From NCBI GenBank assembly GCA_003228685.1, contig QIFC01000117.1, positions 62,001 through 126,000 on the forward strand: a stretch of 64,000 nt of DNA, read 5' to 3'. The notes below the pieces were generated by a model that worked only from the letters and a program-made list of their open reading frames with translations, had not been told where the DNA came from and ran no database searches. Shown here piece after piece: positions 8,304-16,666 of the stretch. The first letter of the stretch is position 1. Each line of letters begins with the position of its first letter. Position numbers and translations under genes: made by a program. Source of the DNA: Chloroflexota bacterium. Its GTDB lineage: Bacteria; Chloroflexota; Dehalococcoidia; DSTF01; RBG-16-68-14.

Positions 8304-8977
8304 ACATGTTGAAGATGAAGCGCGTATCTGACTACGAGTACGTGTGGAAGAAGCCTAAGCCGAAGCGCCGCAGAAGGCCGCGTCGTGACCCGTCAGGGTT
8401 GCCATGCCTGAATTGTGATCGACTTTTGTCCAGAGAATGCGGGCATCCCTACATGTACTGCTCTGAGCGGTGTTCGCAAACTGCGCACTATGTGCGGCGG
8501 GCTCGCCGCTGCGAGCGGGATGGTCGCGTGGACCGGCAAGATGTTAGGGATGCCCTCCAAATTCAACGGGCAATGGTGCTCAGTGGAGGCTATCCGAAGA
8601 AGGAACGTCATATACCCAAGAAACTGCGGGATGAGGTATACGCGCGATACGAAGGCCGATGCGCCAGATGTGGAGAAGCGGGAACAGAGATCGATCACAT
8701 TGAGGGATCATCTAACTCTCTTAAGAACCTTCAGCTCCTTTGCCATCACTGCCACACAGATAAGACGAAAGGTAGGCTAGGCCCTATCACTGACCTGGAG
8801 CCTGCAATGAGGGAGATCGTGGAGAATCGGGAGACGGAGCTCGACGAGCGAATCGACGCTAAGAGACCACTGCGTCCATGTGATGACGACTTGAACTGGG
8901 ACGACACATGGCGCGAGATTGCCCGGGGGCGTAGCGCGACCGCGCTTGCAGCCGCTCAGGTGAAGCAGGCGTCATGA
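8300..8977 (+). CDS. HNH-family endonuclease-like protein
   Basis: A 225-residue basic protein. An N-terminal cysteine cluster (CLNC near 35, then CGHPYMYCSERC) looks like a zinc ribbon. From about 120 there is a complete HNH module: CARCG, EIDHIEG, NLQLLCHHCHTDK, with the two CxxC pairs, the catalytic-type histidine and the asparagine. The start overlaps the plsY stop by four bases and the stop overlaps the HEAT-repeat gene by four bases, so it is translated within the cdaA-der operon. Base composition looks visibly lower in GC than the flanking genes, suggesting later acquisition. Substrate and function are unknown. Confidence 0.8.
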   Translation: MNMLKMKRVSDYEYVWKKPKPKRRRRPRRDPSGLPCLNCDRLLSRECGHPYMYCSERCSQTAHYVRRARRCERDGRVDRQDVRDALQIQRAMVLSGGYPKKERHIPKKLRDEVYARYEGRCARCGEAGTEIDHIEGSSNSLKNLQLLCHHCHTDKTKGRLGPITDLEPAMREIVENRETELDERIDAKRPLRPCDDDLNWDDTWREIARGRSATALAAAQVKQAS

Positions 8978-9927
8978 GCCTGGAGGACCTTGTCCGCGAC
9001 CTTGCGGACCCGCCGCAACAGCTAGCCGCCTCAAGGCTCATTGAACTCTCAGGGCTCGACATCGGACAGACCAAGATCGTCCAGGCGGCCTGGCCGGAAA
9101 TCGGCCTGCGGCAGCGGCAGCAACTCGTAGAGGAACTTGCCAGCCTGGCGGAAGACAACGTAGAACTCAACTTCGACGCCGCGTTCCAGATCGCGCTGGC
9201 CGACCGCGACCCAGACGTCCGCAAGCTGGCCATCCGCGGCCTTTGGGAAAACGAGCGGCGCGAGACGTTCGACGGCCTGCTCAAGGTGCTCACCGACGAT
9301 CCTGCGGCCGCCGTACGAGCCGAGGCCGCGCTGGCACTGGGGCGGTTCGTCTTGCAGGCCGAGATGGGAACGTTGAAGCCGGTTGACGCTGAGCGATTAG
9401 AGAACGCGCTCCACGTTGTCATCGACGACGACGCCGAAGAGGTTGAGGTACGTGGACGCGCATTGGAGTCGATCGGCGCGCGCGGTGAAGGCTGGGTCAC
9501 GGACGTCATCACGCAGGCCTTCGATGGCGTTGATCGACGCCTGCGGCTTAGCGCGGCGTACGCGATGGGGCGTAGCTGCGATCCGGCCTGGTTGCCACGG
9601 TTGTTCGAGGAACTGGAGAACGATGATGCGGAGATGCGCTTCGAGGCCGCCGGGGCGATCGGCATGATAGCGGATGAGAGCGCGATCCCCCATCTCCTTC
9701 CCCTCCTTCAGGATGAAGATGGGGAGGTGCAGGCCACCGCGGTGGCGGCGCTCGGCGAAATCGGTGGCGACACGGCGAAAGGAGCGTTGGAGGATCTCTC
9801 AGCCGCGGGCGATCCCGCGCTCAGAGAGTTGGCGCTCGACGCACTTTCTGAACTGGAATTCGCCGACGATCCGCTCTCATTCTCCGTTCGCGGCGATGAT
9901 ACCGATGCAAAGAATGGCGCATCGTGA
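8974..9927 (+). CDS. HEAT-repeat protein
   Basis: A 317-residue all-helical protein built from about six HEAT/PBS-lyase-type repeats, with signatures such as RKLAIRGLWE, VRAEAALALGRF, LRLSAAYAMGRS, MRFEAAGAIGMI and VQATAVAALGEI. It carries no catalytic motif, signal peptide or membrane helix, so it is probably a cytoplasmic scaffold or binding protein. Last gene of the overlapping operon (ATGA with the HNH gene). The C-terminus is acidic. No specific function can be assigned. Confidence 0.85.
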   Translation: MSLEDLVRDLADPPQQLAASRLIELSGLDIGQTKIVQAAWPEIGLRQRQQLVEELASLAEDNVELNFDAAFQIALADRDPDVRKLAIRGLWENERRETFDGLLKVLTDDPAAAVRAEAALALGRFVLQAEMGTLKPVDAERLENALHVVIDDDAEEVEVRGRALESIGARGEGWVTDVITQAFDGVDRRLRLSAAYAMGRSCDPAWLPRLFEELENDDAEMRFEAAGAIGMIADESAIPHLLPLLQDEDGEVQATAVAALGEIGGDTAKGALEDLSAAGDPALRELALDALSELEFADDPLSFSVRGDDTDAKNGAS

Positions 9928-9961
9928 TATCGTACTGGTCTGTCAGACGTTAAGCTAGGTG

Positions 9962-10549
9962 ATGATGACAACGATGACGACTGCAGTTGACGGAGAAGTG
10001 GCCCGCGGCGTCCGTGCGGTCCTGCGCGAAAAGCGCTTAGACGACGCCGAGGATGATTTTCGCTGGCGCAGCGAGCCTGATCTGAGCCGCTACGACGCGG
10101 CCCGCCCCCTGTCGATGGACTACGAAGAATTCCTTGCGCTCTATCGGGAAGAGCTGCTGTATCCCAGCCAGTACAGGCGCAGTCTTGGAATCGAAGACGA
10201 AACCGGCAAACACATCGGCAACGTCATGTATTACAACATCGACGCGGTCCACCACGAGACGGAGTTGGGGATCACGATCGGCGAGCCCGACTACTGGAGC
10301 AAAGGCTACGGTACCGAGGCTTCCCGGCTGCTCATCGAACGTCTCCTCCGCGATCTCGGGTTCAAGCGGGTCTACCTGAAGACGCTCGAATGGAACCAAC
10401 GCGCGCGGCGTTCTTTCGCGAAGGCCGGGTTCACGGAGTGCGGCCGCGCCTATCGATCAGGCAACAGCTTTATTCTCATGGAAATCCGCCGCGAGTGGCT
10501 GGACCTCACCGAGGTGGAAGAAGCCGAACTGGCTACCCCCGTCGTTTAG
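9962..10549 (+). CDS. GNAT acetyltransferase (RimJ/RimL type)
   Basis: N-acetyltransferase of the RimL-like GNAT group. The beta strand ELGITIGEPDYW is followed by the acetyl-CoA loop SKGYGTEASRLLI and the typical LEWNQRARRSFAKAGF region. About 60 N-terminal residues before the core include an acidic helix. The start is uncertain: GTG 9959, ATG 9962, ATG 9965 and ATG 9974 are all in frame, with only a weak AGGT upstream. Its stop codon overlaps that of the convergent MaoC gene. Confidence 0.85.
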   Translation: MMTTMTTAVDGEVARGVRAVLREKRLDDAEDDFRWRSEPDLSRYDAARPLSMDYEEFLALYREELLYPSQYRRSLGIEDETGKHIGNVMYYNIDAVHHETELGITIGEPDYWSKGYGTEASRLLIERLLRDLGFKRVYLKTLEWNQRARRSFAKAGFTECGRAYRSGNSFILMEIRREWLDLTEVEEAELATPVV

Positions 10550-10977
10550 TTACGCGACGGGAGCGTGACCAATGCTGTTCCCGGCGTCGTCTTCTTGCCG
10601 TCGGGATTCTCGGTCCAGATGTCCAGCTCGATGAAGTTCTTCCCACCATCGCTGTACTTCTTGGTGACGACGCCCCGGCAGTTGATGTCCTGCTTCGCGT
10701 CGTCCATGCCACGGTAGCTACAGCCGAACTTCTTGATGCTGCCGTCCTCACCGATCCACTCGTGCAGGAGCTGGCCGAGAAACGCGTTCTTCAGCGCGCC
10801 GTGCACGATGATGTCCTTGAGACCCGTTGATTGCGCGAAGTCCTTGTCGTAATGGATCTGATAGAAGTCACCTGAACCTGCCGCCCAGAGGACGAGCTGT
10901 TGCGTGGAGCAGTTCTTCATCAAGTTCGGGATCTCAGCGCCCTCGTCAACGTCTTCGAAGTACACCTGGTCTGCCAT
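10546..10977 (-). CDS. MaoC-like dehydratase
   Basis: Hot-dog-fold (R)-specific enoyl hydratase/dehydratase. The hydratase signature AGSGDFYQIHYDKDFAQ at about 33-49 supplies the catalytic Asp and His, followed by IVHGAL. Length 143 is one hot-dog unit. It lies 11 bases downstream of a second hot-dog gene whose product resembles the N-terminal half of such enzymes, so the two probably form a heterodimer acting on an acyl-CoA. Which acyl-CoA pathway it serves is not shown by the sequence. Confidence 0.87.
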   Translation of the reverse strand: MADQVYFEDVDEGAEIPNLMKNCSTQQLVLWAAGSGDFYQIHYDKDFAQSTGLKDIIVHGALKNAFLGQLLHEWIGEDGSIKKFGCSYRGMDDAKQDINCRGVVTKKYSDGGKNFIELDIWTENPDGKKTTPGTALVTLPSRN

Positions 10978-10988
10978 TGGTTGGCCTC

Positions 10989-11477
10989 CTAGTACTGGAT
11001 CGTGGTGCCGTACATCTTCGCCACCACTGTCCCGTCCTGGTTCGTGTAGGTCGTCTCACGCTCGGTGATCAGCATCGGGCCAATGCTGCCTTTGCGCTCC
11101 GTAAAGTCTGAGATATTTGTCGTAGCGGTGAGCGTGTCGCCGGCGCACACGGAGTCCTGGTACTCGTACTCCGTGCCTCCGTTGAGCACTCGCTTGTAGG
11201 GGATGCTGTACCCGCGGCCCGGTGGCCCTTCACCGCGGCCGCCTCCTGGCTTGAACACCGGCGTACCGAAAAAACCGGGGGGCGCGACGATGCTGCGATG
11301 CCCCTTACTCTTCGCGTACTCTTCGTCATAAAAGATGAGGTCCGTGTGACCGACCGACCGGGCGAACATGCGGCAGCCCGTCTTGTCGACCTCGAGCGTC
11401 GTCGGCGCGCTCTCCTTGCCGATAGCCTCCCGCATCTCATCCGTGATGACAGATTCCGCGACTTCTTGTTCAGCCAT
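10989..11477 (-). CDS. MaoC-like N-terminal-type dehydratase partner
   Basis: A 162-residue hot-dog protein resembling the FAS1/MaoC N-terminal dehydratase domain, with APPGFFGTPVF, the YSIPYKRVLNGGTEYEY strand and the ITERETTYTNQDG strand. It lacks the Asp-His hydratase signature, so it is likely the noncatalytic half of a heterodimer with the next gene. I chose ATG at 11475-11477 because AGGAGG ends five bases upstream; an in-frame GTG six bases earlier would overlap that site. Confidence 0.83.
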   Translation of the reverse strand: MAEQEVAESVITDEMREAIGKESAPTTLEVDKTGCRMFARSVGHTDLIFYDEEYAKSKGHRSIVAPPGFFGTPVFKPGGGRGEGPPGRGYSIPYKRVLNGGTEYEYQDSVCAGDTLTATTNISDFTERKGSIGPMLITERETTYTNQDGTVVAKMYGTTIQY

Positions 11478-11595
11478 TGCCACCTCCTGCTGGTGCTTGG
11501 TGGGTTGTCCTTGACCTGTGCGTAAACAGTAGCCTCACGGCGACGCAGCATACCTCCAGCATCGTGATGCTGTCAACGTGTAATCAACGCGCTGG

Positions 11596-12246
11596 TTAGA
11601 CCGCCACCGGCATATCGAGGTCGACGGCCTCGAAGCGGCCCGCTTTCAGCTCCTCGATCAGGTCTTCCACGTTCGAGATGTCTCTCTCAAATCGCGTCGC
11701 GCAGCGTCCGATGTCCGTACGGGCGTGGGCGTCTGACCCGGCGGTGCCGCGCATGTCCATCAGCTCGCAAAGCCGCCGGGAGAACTCGTTCTCTTTCCCC
11801 GCGCCGCGGCCGTTGATCGCCTCTAGCGCGGCGCAGTAGCGATAAGCGGGGTTGCGGCTGGCTCTGGCCAGCGCTTCCTCGTAATCGAGATCGCTCTCAA
11901 TGTACCACGGCATCTGACGCCGGTAGGGGTGAGCGGCGACCATAGCGCCGTCGACTTCCTCAATGTGGTGCGCCAGCTCGTGGGAACGGTGCATGCCGTA
12001 GACGTACTTGTCCAGTCCATAGGCGAGGATGTGTCCGTCGTCCGTGTTGATCTCGATCGCGGGGATCACAAGGTAGTCGTGGCGCTTCGCAAGCTCGGCC
12101 ACGTCTTCTGGCTTCCAGAAATAGTCGTGCTCAGAGAGGCAGATGCCGTCCAGTCCGGCCGCGCGCGACCGTTCGATCAGGTCGTCTGGCTCTAGATAGG
12201 AATCCCATGAAAGTGGCTTCGTATGCGTGTGCAGGTCAATGAGCAT
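11596..12246 (-). CDS. PHP-domain metal-dependent phosphoesterase
   Basis: A compact PHP protein of about 216 residues. Metal-binding motifs appear in order: DLHTHT at the N-terminus, SEHDYF, the E in IPAIEINT, AAHPYR and the C-terminal GSDAHA. This matches the TrpH-like/YciV group of phosphoesterases. The start at ATG 12246 puts DLHTHT at residues 3-8; two earlier in-frame ATGs lack ribosome sites. Monocistronic as far as can be seen. The substrate is unknown. Confidence 0.87.
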   Translation of the reverse strand: MLIDLHTHTKPLSWDSYLEPDDLIERSRAAGLDGICLSEHDYFWKPEDVAELAKRHDYLVIPAIEINTDDGHILAYGLDKYVYGMHRSHELAHHIEEVDGAMVAAHPYRRQMPWYIESDLDYEEALARASRNPAYRYCAALEAINGRGAGKENEFSRRLCELMDMRGTAGSDAHARTDIGRCATRFERDISNVEDLIEELKAGRFEAVDLDMPVAV

Positions 12247-12430
12247 AAGTCCCTGCATAGTAGCGAATACGGATTGCATGGAGAAAGTGGCAAGGGAAGG
12301 GCTACAATTTCACAGCCAAAATGGGCCATGTGGCCTAGGTGGATACCCTCACGATTCACCAATTGCGAGCAGTAGGCTCGATATACTTCATGCATGCTGG
12401 CAAGCTGTATCCACAACCAAGGCGTGCGCT
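12247..12430. other. intergenic region between the divergent PHP and propeller genes
   Basis: This 184-base gap holds TATACT at 12382-12387 as a possible -10 box for the downstream gene, without a well-spaced -35 box. It also holds a short perfect inverted repeat GGCCATGTGGCC around 12325. I see no RNA gene. Confidence 0.4.
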
Positions 12431-14377
12431 ATGTCTGAGCAGCTTAGGCCTCGCGATGGTCGTGCGGCGTTTCGCGTGCCGGTCTCGCGAAGGGCAGCAA
12501 GGGCTTTGCCAGCGCCTCCAAGCGGCGGAGGAGATGTAGACGAGCACGTTAGCGAACCGCCGGCGGCGCCCCCCGCACAGAGACCTCGACTCACAACTCT
12601 TAACGTCGACGTGGCTGCCATCGCGGCCGCCTTCGTGGCCGCCATCACGGTCATGCTCCCGTTGATGTGGCAGTGGTCGCCAGAAGGAACGGTTACGGCC
12701 CTTGGTAGCAGCTATCTTCCGGAGCATGCTGGTGTCGTCGCCTCGGACCGCCTCGTTTGCTCAATGGTTGGCGGACAGCAAGAGACCGCCGGCATCCTAG
12801 GACAAGATGGCAGCAATTCAGTAGTTGTGGACGGCGTCGTCTACTGGACCTTCGGCGATACGGTGATGTCAAACGGCGGGCTCATTCCTAACAGCGTCGC
12901 CTGGAGCGCCGATAAGAATGCGGCGGACTGCATATCGCTCGTACCCAAGAGTGCGAATGCGCGCGCTGTCTCGCTGCTCAAGAGCCAGGATGATGAAATG
13001 ACGGTCTGGCCGGCCGGCATGGAAACGACGTCACCAGGGAAGGTGCACTTCTTCTATGCCTCCGTAGTCGGGACCGGCTTCGACGACTGGGCGGTGGTAG
13101 GCGTCGGGCTGGCATCATTCGATACCAAGACGCTCACGGCGGAGCGCGCCTTCAATGGCGAACTTCCGTGGCCGGAAGGGTTGCCTCAGCCCATACGTAC
13201 CATTGCGGAAGGCGGTTACGTCTACGTGTTGCTGGGCACCGCTCAGCGTGAGTGGAGCACAGACACGATCCTGGCGCGCGTTCCCTTGGACGAGATCGAA
13301 TCGCTTGGCGCATACGAGTATTGGCAGCCCGCAAGTGGCGCTGAGCTTGGTCATTGGGTTACTGGTCTCTGGGACCCTGATCGCGCGGCCTGGCAGCCGG
13401 CGCTCAATCAGATAAATGCGCTTTGGTCGCAGCCAGGCCTGAACAATGGTGTTGAGGTGTCCTACAACGAGTACTTGGATCGCTGGCTGGCCGTCTACTC
13501 TTCTGGCTTCATGTCAAGCATCAGCTTCCGCTCTGCAAAAGACCTAACCGGACCGTGGGACGGTCCGGAGACAACACTGATTGATTGCCAAAACTATCAC
13601 TCGCCTCTGGATGACGGATTCCTCTGTTACTCAGGCACCCAGCAGGACGTGTACACACAAGATGGTGGCCGCACCATCTACATCTCCTACAGCAATGGTG
13701 AGACCTACAACGTCTATCTGCATGAGATTCGCTTCGCGTCGCCCGTCCTTGAATGGACAGATCGGGCGGGCCGCGCTCTCTACATTGCCTCCGGCGCCGA
13801 AGCGCCTGACGGATTCAGCCCGGGAGCAGCGGCCTTCTACGCGTCCGATATTCCCGTGCCCGGGTTCTCCCCAATCCATCGTTGGGTCGGTCAAGTGACG
13901 GGCGCCGTGCGCTATAGCGACGTTGCTCCTGGCCCGGATTATCGCGATCTCGGCGTCGACTTCTACGCGCCAGTGGAGCGAAGCGCTGCTGAAGCCGCCA
14001 ACGCTCTCTACGCGCCGGTCTATCGCTGGTCGAACGAAGAGAAGACACGCTATGCGGCGCTCAACCTCGAGGACCTCGGTTGGGAGCGACAGGACGTGGC
14101 CTTCTTCGCTGCTTGCCCCGACAGCGACAGCGACGCACTTACTGATTGTGAGGAGTCGTTCTTGGACACGGACCTGTTTCTTGCCGACACCGATGGCGAC
14201 GGCCTGCCGGACGGTTACGAGCAGTCGATGTCAGGCTGTAACCCGCTCGTTTACAACGACGATCGCGACGGTACTTCCTCAATCGAGGAGGTGCTCCTAG
14301 GCGTCAACCCATGCGTGTGGGGCCCAGGAGCCCGCGAACTGATGAGCGAAGCCTCCGATACGACTGGCCGAGCTTAA
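12431..14377 (+). CDS. membrane-anchored propeller protein (DUF4185-like) with calcium-binding repeats
   Basis: A 648-residue exported protein. A Pro/Ala-rich cytoplasmic tail of about 55 residues precedes a single signal-anchor helix (about 60-80). The large extracytoplasmic part has the pattern of the DUF4185 beta-propeller (DGVVYWTFGDTVMSNGG, PNSVAWS). Near the C-terminus are thrombospondin-type-3-like acidic repeats, DSDSDALTDCEE and DTDGDGLPDGYE, that would bind calcium. ATG 12431 is chosen because AAGG lies 8 bases upstream and earlier codons cover the promoter region. Carbohydrate binding or cleavage is possible but not shown. Confidence 0.72.
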   Translation: MSEQLRPRDGRAAFRVPVSRRAARALPAPPSGGGDVDEHVSEPPAAPPAQRPRLTTLNVDVAAIAAAFVAAITVMLPLMWQWSPEGTVTALGSSYLPEHAGVVASDRLVCSMVGGQQETAGILGQDGSNSVVVDGVVYWTFGDTVMSNGGLIPNSVAWSADKNAADCISLVPKSANARAVSLLKSQDDEMTVWPAGMETTSPGKVHFFYASVVGTGFDDWAVVGVGLASFDTKTLTAERAFNGELPWPEGLPQPIRTIAEGGYVYVLLGTAQREWSTDTILARVPLDEIESLGAYEYWQPASGAELGHWVTGLWDPDRAAWQPALNQINALWSQPGLNNGVEVSYNEYLDRWLAVYSSGFMSSISFRSAKDLTGPWDGPETTLIDCQNYHSPLDDGFLCYSGTQQDVYTQDGGRTIYISYSNGETYNVYLHEIRFASPVLEWTDRAGRALYIASGAEAPDGFSPGAAAFYASDIPVPGFSPIHRWVGQVTGAVRYSDVAPGPDYRDLGVDFYAPVERSAAEAANALYAPVYRWSNEEKTRYAALNLEDLGWERQDVAFFAACPDSDSDALTDCEESFLDTDLFLADTDGDGLPDGYEQSMSGCNPLVYNDDRDGTSSIEEVLLGVNPCVWGPGARELMSEASDTTGRA

Positions 14378-14494
14378 CCGTCGTTCCCCAGGAGGTGCCG
14401 GCCCGGCAAACCAAAGATCATCAACCGCTGGCCGCTAGTCACCCCGCGTTCGGCCGGTTTGTGCCTCGAAGCGTCGCCGAACCGTGGGAGTTTT

Positions 14495-14558
14495 GTGCTC
14501 GGCGGATGGCTATCTAAACCTGATAGATGGCCTCGGCGTGATTCCGCACTACGGGCAC
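14495..14558. other. nested stem structure, possible RNA element
   Basis: Three coaxial stems are visible: GTGCTC (14495-14500) with GGGCAC (14553-14558), GCGGA (14502-14506) with TCCGC (14543-14547), and CTATC (14510-14514) with GATAG (14522-14526). It lies upstream of the probable nuo promoter. No known RNA family was recognised. Confidence 0.35.
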
Positions 14559-14598
14559 AGCTGCGCGGGCTTGAACTAGTCCCCACACCGCAATCGGT

Positions 14599-14626
14599 TT
14601 CACGTTCATAGCCTCTGTGATATACT
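14599..14626 (+). promoter_or_regulatory. putative nuo operon promoter
   Basis: TTCACG at 14599-14604 and TATACT at 14621-14626 are spaced by 16 bases. A transcript would begin near 14633, about 40 bases before the nuoA start, with a G-rich ribosome site at 14661-14665. Confidence 0.5.
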
Positions 14627-14671
14627 CTCGCGAAAGTACGAGACGTTTTTCACAAACTCTGGGGGTCTAGA

Positions 14672-15043
14672 GTGCTCGAGGAATTTGGCAGGGCAGGGTT
14701 CCTGCTGTTGTTCGCCCTCGCGTTTCCGCTTGCACCGATCATCGCGTCGGTCGCCTTTGGGGCGCTAAAACTCCGGCCGAGGCGGCCTGACCCCGTCAAG
14801 ACGGCGACCTACGAGTGTGGCGTGACGACGGTGGGCGATGCCATGGGCCAGTTTAACGTCCGCTATTACATGTACGCGCTCATTTTCGTCGTCTTCGACG
14901 TCGAGATCCTTCTGCTCTATCCATGGGCCGTGGCGCTTCCGACCGCCGGTCTTGCTGGCTTCCTGGCGGGCGCGCTCTTCCTCACCATCCTCGTGGTCGG
15001 GTTTGTGTATGACTGGGCGAAGAAAGCGTTGGAGTGGGCCTGA
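14672..15043 (+). CDS. nuoA: NADH-quinone oxidoreductase subunit A
   Basis: Small membrane subunit of respiratory complex I. The 123 residues form three membrane helices, with the conserved loop YECGVTTVGDAMGQFNVRYY between helices 1 and 2 and FVVFDVEILLLYPWAV in helix 2. It starts with GTG after GGGGG. Its stop overlaps the start of nuoC by one base (TGATG). The gene that normally sits here, nuoB, is absent. Confidence 0.95.
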   Translation: MLEEFGRAGFLLLFALAFPLAPIIASVAFGALKLRPRRPDPVKTATYECGVTTVGDAMGQFNVRYYMYALIFVVFDVEILLLYPWAVALPTAGLAGFLAGALFLTILVVGFVYDWAKKALEWA

Positions 15044-15573
15044 TGCCGACGGCAACAACGCCCATGGCCGGCGCTGACCTGGCCGAGCGAATTACAGCCG
15101 CTGTTCCGGACGCCGTCCGGGAAGTCACTGGGGACACGATACTGATTACGCCGGAGAAGCTGACCGACGTGGCACAGTTCCTCCATGATGACCGCGACAT
15201 TGATGCGCGGTTCCTCAACGCGCTCAGTGGCGTCGACCGCTACGACTACTTCGAGGTGGTGTACCACCTCTCTTCACTCGCCCACAATCACAGTCTCGTG
15301 CTCAAGGTACGCGCCGACCACGACAATCCTGAGGTGCCGTCCGTCGTCGGCGTCTGGCAGGGCGCAAACCTGCAAGAGCGCGAAGCGTATGACCTGCTGG
15401 GCATTCAGTTCAGCGGCCATCCGAACCTTAAGCGGATGCTGCTCTGGGAGGGCTTCCCTGGGCATCCGTTGCGAAAAGACTTCATGTCGTTGCAGGGCGG
15501 TCTCAGTCCGGGGCTGCGGCGCTTCCCGAAGGAAGATCCCGAACAGTGGGGAGGCGAGTTCCGTGCCGATTAA
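15043..15573 (+). CDS. nuoC: NADH-quinone oxidoreductase subunit C
   Basis: 30-kDa-type subunit of the complex I connecting arm, 176 residues. The signature ERE.YDLLGI.F.GHPNLKR followed by PLRKDF is intact at about 115-150. The start is ATG 15043, coupled to the nuoA stop, with GGAG at 15031-15034. The C-terminal end overlaps the nuoD start by 11 bases. It is separate from nuoD, unlike the enterobacterial fusion. Confidence 0.95.
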   Translation: MPTATTPMAGADLAERITAAVPDAVREVTGDTILITPEKLTDVAQFLHDDRDIDARFLNALSGVDRYDYFEVVYHLSSLAHNHSLVLKVRADHDNPEVPSVVGVWQGANLQEREAYDLLGIQFSGHPNLKRMLLWEGFPGHPLRKDFMSLQGGLSPGLRRFPKEDPEQWGGEFRAD

Positions 15574-16666
15574 GGCGGAGCCACTGGTCGTTAACATCGG
15601 GCCGCAGCACCCGTCCACGCACGGCGTATTCAGGATGCGGGTCACACTCGATGGTGAGCTGATCACCGATGCTGAGATGGTCATCGGGTATCTCCACCGC
15701 AGCATGGAGAAGCTGGCGGAGGAGCGGACTTGGACCCAGAACATTCCGTTTACCGATCGCATGGACTACTTGGCGGCGATGACGGGGAACTTCGCTTACT
15801 GCATCACCGTCGAGCGCCTCGCCGGCATCGAGGTGCCAGAGCGAGCCGAATACCTGCGCGTCATATTCGCGGAACTCCAACGCATCGCCAGCCATGCGAT
15901 GGCGAACGGGACGTTCGTAAACGACTGCGGGGCCTGGCAGACGCCGCTGCTCTATATGTTTAAGGAGCGCGAAAAGATCCTCGATCTGTTCGAAATGACC
16001 TGCGGCGCCCGGCTGACGCTCAACTATATGCGCATCGGTGGCGTCGCGTTCGACATCCCCGACGAGTTCATGCCCCAGCTGAAAGGCCTCGTTGATGAGT
16101 TGCCCGACCGCTTCGACGAGTATGACCAACTCCTGGTCGACAACGAGATCCTCCTTATGCGAAGTCGTGACATCGGCGTACTCTCCGCGGAGCAGGCGAT
16201 GAACGCGTCGCTCAGCGGCCCGATGCTGCGCGGCTCAGGCGTCGCCTGGGATGTTCGCAAAGGCGATCCGTACGGCATCTACGACCGCTTCGAGTTCGAT
16301 ATACCGGTCGGTCACAATGGGGACTGCTTCGACCGCTTCATGGTGCGTATGGCGGAGGTGCGGCAGAGCCTCCGCATCATCAAGCAGGCGATGAAGCAGC
16401 TACCGCCGGGTAAGATCTGTGCCGATGTGCCGCTGAACTTCCGCCCGCCGGAGGGAGAGATCTACTCGCGTATCGAATCGCCGAAGGGTGAATTGGGATA
16501 CTACCTGGTGAGCGACGGCGGTCCGTTCCCGTATCGCTTCCATGTGCGCTCGCCCTCGCTGATCAACCTCAGCGCGCTGAAGGACATGGTGGTCGGCCAA
16601 ACGGTCGCGGACGCCATTGTCACCTTGGGCAGCATTGATATCAACGTGGGCGAGGTTGACCGATAG
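15563..16666 (+). CDS. nuoD: NADH-quinone oxidoreductase subunit D
   Basis: 49-kDa-type subunit forming the quinone pocket together with Nuo[10 protein letters not shown] near the N-terminus carries the quinone-contacting histidine, and [11 protein letters not shown] the conserved tyrosine region. [10 protein letters not shown] and the terminal GEVDR are family hallmarks. The start is GTG 15563 inside the end of nuoC, preceded by GGGAGG, giving 367 residues; the open frame upstream is out-of-frame nuoC sequence. The next gene begins on its last base. Confidence 0.96.
   Translation: MPIKAEPLVVNIGPQHPSTHGVFRMRVTLDGELITDAEMVIGYLHRSMEKLAEERTWTQNIPFTDRMDYLAAMTGNFAYCITVERLAGIEVPERAEYLRVIFAELQRIASHAMANGTFVNDCGAWQTPLLYMFKEREKILDLFEMTCGARLTLNYMRIGGVAFDIPDEFMPQLKGLVDELPDRFDEYDQLLVDNEILLMRSRDIGVLSAEQAMNASLSGPMLRGSGVAWDVRKGDPYGIYDRFEFDIPVGHNGDCFDRFMVRMAEVRQSLRIIKQAMKQLPPGKICADVPLNFRPPEGEIYSRIESPKGELGYYLVSDGGPFPYRFHVRSPSLINLSALKDMVVGQTVADAIVTLGSIDINVGEVDR

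Larger units (their letters stand above)
14378..14671. other. intergenic region upstream of the nuo operon
   Basis: About 294 bases without a credible gene. It contains a nested inverted-repeat structure at 14495-14558, a GGCAAACC/GGTTTGTGCC inverted pair at about 14405-14468, and the probable nuo promoter near 14599-14626. No tRNA can be folded. Confidence 0.5.

Noticed and set aside
14405-14468. GGCAAACC motif as a possible second GEMM riboswitch
   Set aside because: No GAAA tetraloop hairpin and no GCAAAGCC block follow.
14560-14590. TPsiC-arm-like GGGCTTGAACTAGTCCC suggesting a tRNA before nuoA
   Set aside because: No acceptor stem, D-arm or anticodon arm can be folded around it.
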